This document shows, piece after piece, positions 57,803 to 64,000 of a stretch of DNA of 64,000 bases. The stretch lies in contig JAJSPD010000021.1 in NCBI GenBank assembly GCA_021307315.1, forward strand, positions 558,001 through 622,000, given 5' to 3'. Every line of letters starts with the position of its first letter. The first letter of the stretch is position 1. Origin of the DNA: Bisporella sp. PMI_857 (lineage: Eukaryota; Ascomycota; Leotiomycetes; Helotiales; Helotiaceae). A model generated the notes under the pieces. The model did not search any database, was not told the origin of the DNA, and saw only the letters and a program-made list of their open reading frames with translations. The position numbers were made by a program, and so were the translations under genes.

Positions 57803-59029
57803 CTATGATAGCATGTCCTTGAAGACGGATTTGTGTCTATGCTGAACATCCTCAGAATCTGATTCTTCATGCCTGTGAACCTTGAAGCCCACCCGATTAA
57901 GTCGCTCAACAAGACGAGGCAATACTCTATCAGTTGGTTGTTCGATGCGTACGCCCGCTTCCCCCTGTTGAGCCGTTGGCAGGTTTTTAAAAAATATTTC
58001 CTCTCCTCGTACGCCTCCTAGATTCATTATGCCAATCGGCATACCCCTCTCCTGCGCACGTTTGGCAAGTCTCCAGGCAGAATATGTAGCAAGGGAAGTC
58101 CCAAGAATCAAGAGACGCCCCGATTCATCAATGGCATGTTCGGCTGCATCTTTGACTCTGCTTGTGATGCTCTCTCCAAACATCACCACCGCTGGCTTTA
58201 GGATGCCTGCGGTGCTCGTGCTCTTCCAGGCCCCGTCATCATCAATCTCTACCGTTGTCTGAGCACCATCTACTGACAGTGGTGGTTTAGCTAAACAATG
58301 TGGACATGCTGGGTATCTAAATGTCGTGTAGGGAGCGCCTGGCAAGTCCACATCGCCATCTGGGTTTGTCTTCATTCCCCTTGATCTTCTTTCATCTGGA
58401 TTCTCGGTGTCCAAGGCTCCTGAATCTATAATTTCCGCCAGAAAAGCTGCCCATGTTGGATTCAGGTCTGCAAGAGCCGTCTGAAACTCTTCGCGGGGTA
58501 GCTCGTTATGACAAGAAACGCAGGTCAATGCCCGAAGATAGCCATGAAGCTCCAAAGTCGGAAGACTTGGATGCGCTTCGGCATGGAACGAGTCAACATT
58601 CTGTGTTATGACCTTGCGGACAATTCCCATATCTCCTAGTTGTTTGATCGCATAGTGTGCCGGGTTTGGTTTTGCCTTGTGAAGACTCGTCCACCCGAGA
58701 AAGCTCCTTGCCCAATATCTCTTTCTAGCTTCATGGTTCGCAATAAACTCGTGATAGTAAATCGGCCGATAGGTTTTGTTGACCCTGTATGTGCCATTGG
58801 TTCCTCTGTAGTCGGCAAGCCCTGAGGCTACCGATATGCCGGCACCAGTAAGTATAACGGTTGACTGGGGATCCCCAGATTTTGCATTGTGAAGGGAAGG
58901 TGATGGCGGGGCGGTAAGGAAGGTCGTTAACGCGGCTATGCTGCCCGTGATGGTGTTGGCAAACCTGGGGATTATACTAGGAGGGGGTAAGGGCCCCGTG
59001 TAGGGAATTCGCATGAGAGGCTTTTGCAT
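57803..59029 (-). CDS. NAD-dependent deacylase, SIRT4-like sirtuin
   Basis: Intronless, 408 residues. Sirtuin core: NAD-binding TGAGISVASGLADYRG (from residue 61), ITQNVDSFH (141-149), catalytic His162 in LELHG, a zinc site Cys170/Cys173 and Cys242/Cys245, then VVMFGE and GTSLATYSAWRLAKRA. The GLADYRG and TYRPIYYHEF elements are those of class II (SIRT4) sirtuins, usually mitochondrial. About 70 residues are inserted between the zinc Cys pairs, including DDDGAWKS further on. Whether it acts as deacetylase, lipoamidase or ADP-ribosyltransferase cannot be told from sequence. Divergent from the CDF transporter (564 bp between starts). Confidence 0.95.
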   Translation of the reverse strand: MQKPLMRIPYTGPLPPPSIIPRFANTITGSIAALTTFLTAPPSPSLHNAKSGDPQSTVILTGAGISVASGLADYRGTNGTYRVNKTYRPIYYHEFIANHEARKRYWARSFLGWTSLHKAKPNPAHYAIKQLGDMGIVRKVITQNVDSFHAEAHPSLPTLELHGYLRALTCVSCHNELPREEFQTALADLNPTWAAFLAEIIDSGALDTENPDERRSRGMKTNPDGDVDLPGAPYTTFRYPACPHCLAKPPLSVDGAQTTVEIDDDGAWKSTSTAGILKPAVVMFGESITSRVKDAAEHAIDESGRLLILGTSLATYSAWRLAKRAQERGMPIGIMNLGGVRGEEIFFKNLPTAQQGEAGVRIEQPTDRVLPRLVERLNRVGFKVHRHEESDSEDVQHRHKSVFKDMLS

Positions 59030-59593
59030 TGAGGCATTGAGTTGTCGTCAGTGAAGACGGCTATCTTTCGGAGACATCAATGGCTTTGACTACCAGAGAA
59101 TATAAAAATATATGCACACAAGCGTCATCATTTGCTTAGCAATTCGTCACAGGTGGACAGTGGTGGAACTCAGGCCCTATAAGCCCCCCCCCCCCCCATA
59201 AGTTCATGTACAGTTAGCCCCTGTGGCTCAACCCTTTCCCGACACATGTGCAGATGGGGCTCCGAACCGGCTTATCTTTCTTTGCCCATAGCCCCATGGT
59301 CGCGGTGGCTCTATGGAGTACTCTTTGGCCTGTCCTGTATCGTACGCTTTTTCTTCGAAATGCTTGATCTGCGACTGGTCGACAGCTGAATCGTCATCCA
59401 CCAGATCTCCGTGGACATGGGCTTGCGCTTTTTCTCCTGTCCCTCCTTCTAGATCTAAAATTCTTCCTCGTCATCCAAGTCCCTCTAATAGTTTATCCTT
59501 CCCCTCCTGAAACCACGTTCGAAAAGCAGTACACGCGTCCATGATCTGTAGAGGCTCGCCCGGACCAACAGGGTCTGTCCAAATAAATTCTCT
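59030..59593. promoter_or_regulatory. Divergent promoter region sirtuin / CDF transporter
   Basis: 564 bp between ATGs, including a C14 run at 59184-59197. No specific site identified. Confidence 0.45.
59184..59197. repeat. Homopolymer run of 14 C
   Basis: C14 in the sirtuin/CDF intergenic region. Confidence 0.9.
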
Positions 59594-61043
59594 ATGCTCC
59601 CTCTTTGCCGTATGCTGCATCCAGCACAACGGCCGCAGGGGTTTCAGTGGCTGACTATCAACAACCGCCTATTGAAAAGGACACCTCCCTCGTTTCGCAA
59701 GCAAGCACGCGTCCTTCAAACGGCAGCTTTTGACTCTGCTGTCATTCACTCCTTCAAAAGAGCAAAAGGCGAACGGCATACTTTTCCTAGAGTCCATTTT
59801 TTAAATAACTTCAATCCACGAAGTGCAATGGCAGCACTCACGCAAACTCAAACACGGGCCCATTCCCATCACCATCATCATGATAATACATATCTTACTT
59901 CCAAGAATAAAAATGATGCCGGCGTGCGGATAACAAGAATAGGCCTTTATTCGAATCTTGGAATGGCAATTGCAAAAGGAATAGGAGGCTACGCTTTTAA
60001 TTCACAATCTATGATCGCGGACGCATGGCACAGCTTGACAGATCTCGCCAGTGACATTTTAACATTGGCGACTGTATCGTGGAGCTTAAAACCTCCGACA
60101 GCTCTCTTTCCCACCGGGTTTGGGAAAGTGGAAAGCCTGGGCTCGTTGGGGGTCAGTGGCATGCTCTTGTTTGGAGGATGCTTCATGTGCCTGAATAGCT
60201 GCGAAATTTTATACGCTCATTTCTTCTTAGATGCACATGCAGCTGCGGAAGCTGCATTGCACGCACATGGCCATGGTCATGGCCATGGACATGCTGGACC
60301 CAGTCTCCATGCTGCCTGGTTGGCTTTAGGCACTGTGATTCTGAAGGAATGGCTCTACCAAGCGAGTATGTAATCGTTGCTCTAGCATCTTGCAGGTTTC
60401 TAACAGAAATATAGCTATGAAAGTCGCCAAAGAACGGAAATCCTCAGTCCTTGCCTCAAATGCCATTCACCATCGTATCGACTCCCTCACTGGCATTGTC
60501 ACCTTGTTTGCTATACTGGGGGCTAATTTCCTGCATGAGGCTGCATGGTTAGACCCTGTTGGTGGACTTCTAATATCTCTGCTGGTCATCAAGGGCGGTT
60601 GGGGAAACACAGTATCAGCATTATATGAGCTGGCGGACAAGGGAATTGACATAGAGGTAAAAACATCAGTTACTAAGCATACCAAGAAAGCTTTCACCAA
60701 TCTAGCGGAGGGATCGCAGGTAGAATTGCGAGAGGTGGAAGGCGTGAAATCTGGACAGAATTATTTGGTGGATCTACAGATTGCAGTGCCAAAATCCTGG
60801 ACTGTTGAGGATGTGAGAGAGGTCGAAGACGAGGTGAGAGAAACTGTCGGCTCGAAAGTTAGAGGAGTTCGACGAGTCAAGGTTCGGTTTGTCCCTAAGG
60901 AGGAGATAACCTCGTCGTTGTTCGATGAGTTCATCAGTGGGGACGTTAGCCCACGATCAAGCCCTGAGCCGGAAGATGATGATCACGATCATGACCATCA
61001 TGATCACGCACATGGAAATGGCAACGGAAAAAAGACCCAGTAG
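59594..61043 (+). CDS. Cation diffusion facilitator, mitochondrial MMT-type metal transporter
   Basis: Two exons, 59594-60365 and 60415-61043 (49-bp intron), 466 residues; the junction reads LYQATMKVAKERKSS. The N-terminus (to about residue 75) is basic and Ser/Thr-rich, suiting mitochondrial import. CDF metal-site motifs are present: ADAWHSLTD (His146, Asp150) and, after the intron, AIHHRIDSLTG. His-rich segments could handle metal: HSHHHHH near 90, HGHGHGHGH near 230 and a DHDHDHHDHAH-like C-terminus. The layout resembles yeast Mmt1/Mmt2 (mitochondrial iron) and zinc CDFs; substrate not settled. The C-terminal cytosolic CDF fold is present (VEGVKSGQNYLVDLQIAVP). Confidence 0.93.
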
Positions 61044-61475
61044 ACCCTTTTTTGTATACACATATTCGGGGATACATCACGGAGAAGAGTAGGCATTGTA
61101 TTATGGTCACAAGAGAATCTCATTTGGCTTGGATACCTATAAAGACAACCAAGATGGCGTTGGGGCGGCTTGCACATTCGAACCACTGTTTTATACCACA
61201 GTTTTTATGATAAAAGTCTAGGTCTACCCATCAATAGATATATATTCCCACAATTCCATCACTTAAAAGTTATATAAAAAAGAACAAAGTTCGACAAGTT
61301 CAACAAGTTCGGCTCTCATTGGTGCGCATATTCAGCCTGAATAGGGGGTGGCCCCCTTGCCCCTCTTCACATCACTTCCTTATATGTGGATATCTAATGC
61401 ATTTTGTGTTAATCCTTTTCTTTGGGAAGAAATCGATTTTCTCTCATACATTCCTTTCTAAAAACGGCTGTTAAA
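61044..61475. other. Intergenic stretch
   Basis: 3' flank of the CDF gene and promoter of xylulokinase; contains a short tandem GTTCAACAAGTTC-like duplication near 61290-61310. No gene seen. Confidence 0.5.
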
Positions 61476-63332
61476 ATGGCACATCAACCTACACAGGAGG
61501 GAATTACTCCAGGCAATGAATCGTTATATTTAGGCTTTGACCTTTCCACTCAGCAGCTGAAAGGTAAGTGCACGTGCTTCATCCTAAGCAGCAAGCTGGT
61601 GATCAGATACCGGGCCTAACCTAATTCAGCTATTATCATAAATTCGCAGTTGAAGGTTCTCTACGAAGCAAAAGTAGACTTCGACGCTGATCTCGGGCAT
61701 TATGGAATTGAGAAAGGCGTCCTTCACGATGATACCACAAGAGCAGTCTATGCTCCAGTGGCTATGTGGGTTGAGGCTGTAGATTTGGTATTAGATCGAT
61801 TGAAGGAGAGAAGAGTTCCCTTTGCAAGCATCAAGGGTATCTCTGGTGCTGGTCAACAGCATGGAAGTGTTTACTGGAGTCAAGCGGGCGAGGATCTACT
61901 AGGGAATCTAGATCCGGAGAAACATCTGGTGGATATGTTGAAAAACAAAGCTTTTGCTCACCCATTCAGCCCCAATTGGCAAGATGCAAGCACACAAAGC
62001 GAATGCGACGCTTTTGATCTTGAGCTGGGATCTCCTGAGAAGCTTGCCGCAGTGACAGGTAGCAAGGCTCACCATGTGAGTGCTGGAGCATCAATCGCCA
62101 TATTATCACGCTCCAAAGGATATACTGACAGCTTCTAGCGCTTTACGGGGCCACAGATTATGAAATTTCACAAGCTACGGTCAGAGGTCTACAGAGCGAC
62201 TTCACGGATTACCTTAGTCTCCTCTTTCCTCGCATCCATATTTTTAGGCAGCATAGCACCCATGGACATTAGTGATGCCTGTGGAGCGAATCTCTGGGAT
62301 ATCTCTGCCGGGACCTGGAATGAGACGCTTCTGCACCTGGCAGCAGGAGAAGATGGCGTCGCCTCACTCAAGCAAAAACTTGGCAATGTCCGCGAGGACG
62401 GAGGCGGATCTATGGGGCCCATCTCTCCCTACTTCGTCAACCGCTATGGGTTCTCTTCAGATTGTGGGATAGTACCATTTACGGGCGACAACCCAGCAAC
62501 CATCCTGTCCCTACCTCTTCGACCCCTCGACGCCATTGTCTCCCTCGGTACTTCTACCACCTTCCTCATGTCCACACCAAATTACGTCCCGGATCCGTCT
62601 TATCACTTCTTCAACCACCCTACTACCGCCGGACTCTACATGTTCATGCTTTGCTACAAAAACGGCGGGCTCGCCCGCGAAAAAGTCCGAGATACCCTTC
62701 CCAAATCCGAAGGCTCCGACCCTTGGGCAATCTTCAACAAGATTTCCCTGGAGACACCACCCCTAGGGCGGAAATCTCAATCTGATCCCGCAAAACTGGC
62801 GCTGTATTTTCCACTACCAGAAATTGTGCCCAACGTGAAAGCCGGTATATGGCGCTTCAATTATCCCCAAGATGGGAAGCTTGAAACGGCAGAACCATGG
62901 GATAAAACGCATGATGCTCGCGCGATCGTAGAGTCACAGATACTCTCGCTTCGACTCCGCTCAAGGAACCTTGTCACCTCCTCATCTAATTCTGATCTCC
63001 CGCCACAACCGCGACGCATCTACCTGGTAGGTGGTGGATCGCTGAATCCGGCTATAGCACAGATCGTAGGCGAGGTTCTGGGCGGCGCGGAAGGAGTGTA
63101 TAGATTAGATGTCGGAGGGAACGCGTGTGCATTGGGTGGTGCTTACAAAGCTGTCTGGGCGATCGAGCGGAAAGAAGGCGAGAGCTTTGAGGATTTGATT
63201 GGCGGACGGTGGCGAGAGAGCGAGGCGGTAGTGAAGGTTGATAGAGGGTACAGGGAGGATACTTTCAAGGCTTACGAAGGTGCCTTGGAAGGCTTTGAGA
63301 AGATGGAAGAGAAGGTCTTGAAGGAGCAGTAA
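61476..63332 (+). CDS. XKS1: D-xylulokinase
   Basis: Phosphorylates D-xylulose, feeding xylose and arabitol catabolism into the pentose phosphate pathway. Three exons: 61476-61563, 61630-62075, 62139-63332 (introns 66 and 63 bp); 575 residues. FGGY-kinase features: [14 protein letters not shown] at the start (across intron 1), [37 protein letters not shown] (across intron 2), [27 protein letters not shown], and [19 protein letters not shown] with [13 protein letters not shown] at the C-terminal ATP site. The start is the ATG directly before the family-typical N-terminus; an upstream in-frame ATG at 61422 is less likely. Length matches fungal Xks1. Confidence 0.96.
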
Positions 63333-64000
63333 AGGGCTGACCATGAGTTTGAGACGATCAGCCCATTCCCATAGCGGCATAACCGTCCGAACCTTCTCGT
63401 AAAGAACCAAAATTCAATATAGCCTATCACTTTCAATGACGAGATAATCACTTTCCAGAGCATTTCATCATCATCATAGACCATATTTCACAAGAAAAAA
63501 AAAGTAATTTACTCTAAAAATAAAATAGATTCGGCCATAAAACGTGAACAAATGTACAAAAATCGTCTGATACCTTACAAACAGTCCTGAAAAAAAAAAC
63601 TCTGAAAAAAGGACACCCCAGCCTTTCCACGCTTTGCACTTTACACTCTCCATAGCTTACCGTGTAGGTGGGTCTTTAATGCTGCTTCCTGTGAGTAGAT
63701 AGAGCGGGATCGTGAGGTGGCGTGTGGAGCTCGAGAGGTGCTGGTGTGCGAAAGGATGAATAGGTGGTAGGAATATGGCGATGCTTGCGTATTCGATGAA
63801 GGTGCATAGGGTCTCGTGTGAAATGCGTTGACTCTGGACACTGAGCTACCGAGGTATATCTTGTGTGCGGATATATGGCGTGTAAGGTAGATTGAAGGAA
63901 TCAATGATTTGTAGATGCGGTACATTGTCATGCAAGTAAGATTGACCAGGCAAACACAGGCCTGAGGTGAATTGGGGGCTCTAACTAATATATGAATGAT
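63333..64000. other. 3' flank and window end
   Basis: Downstream of xylulokinase. A 96-codon minus frame (63931-63641) has no recognisable motif. No gene supported. Confidence 0.5.

Noticed and set aside
63641..63931. 96-codon minus frame at the right end
   Set aside because: Ser/Tyr/His-rich without motif; probably chance.

Overview
The window is nuclear DNA of a filamentous ascomycete. The genes are compact, with many spliceosomal introns of about 47-60 bp (GT..CTRAY..AG), a Zn2Cys6 regulator, a UDP-galactose transporter of the HUT1 type, a DUF5321-type protein and U2/U6 snRNAs very close to the fission-yeast sequences. The protein content looks like Pezizomycotina, probably Leotiomycetes (inferred from remembered resemblance of several proteins; not tested). 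I found no recognisable transposon, tRNA, rRNA or CRISPR array.

Layout. 1-1106: 3' part of a tRNA 2'-phosphotransferase gene (minus), cut by the left edge. 2637-3260: a divergent snRNA pair, U6 (minus, apparently interrupted by a 55-bp mRNA-type intron) and U2 (plus). 4910-7560: a large disordered protein. 11018-13369: a MAP-kinase-phosphatase-like dual-specificity phosphatase with a long leader. 14157-16448: HUT1 transporter and coactosin, divergent. 17496-18711: a three-KH-domain RNA-binding protein. 20371-25449: a TBC1D5-like Rab GAP divergent from a protein rich in acidic-phenylalanine trafficking motifs. 25847-27419: a small Cys protein and a protein with an N-terminal eIF4E-binding-like motif. 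28046-32025: a 12-exon Zn2Cys6 transcription factor. 32-40 kb: gene-poor, holding a clearly dead kinase-like pseudogene and other decayed coding blocks. 40037-45958: NMN adenylyltransferase (10 exons, one GC-AG intron) and exportin-T/Los1. 46731-48838: a TPR-J co-chaperone with an open transmembrane-encoding extension after its stop. 50299-56768: separase. 57073-63332: DUF5321-type membrane protein, SIRT4-like sirtuin, CDF metal transporter and xylulokinase.

The genes are mostly housekeeping and do not form one pathway. Local themes are: RNA processing (TPT1, U2/U6, exportin-T); a phosphatase and an Rnc1/PCBP-like KH protein about 4 kb apart, recalling the fission-yeast Rnc1-Pmp1 circuit; a divergent trafficking pair (TBC1D5-like and aftiphilin/Laa2-like); and mitochondrial functions near the right end. 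The observations I rate highest are the intron-containing U6 next to U2, the possible stop-codon readthrough giving a tail-anchored J protein, and the KH/phosphatase neighbourhood. Exon boundaries were derived by hand from splice signals, reading phase and family resemblance; every multi-exon model given closes in frame.
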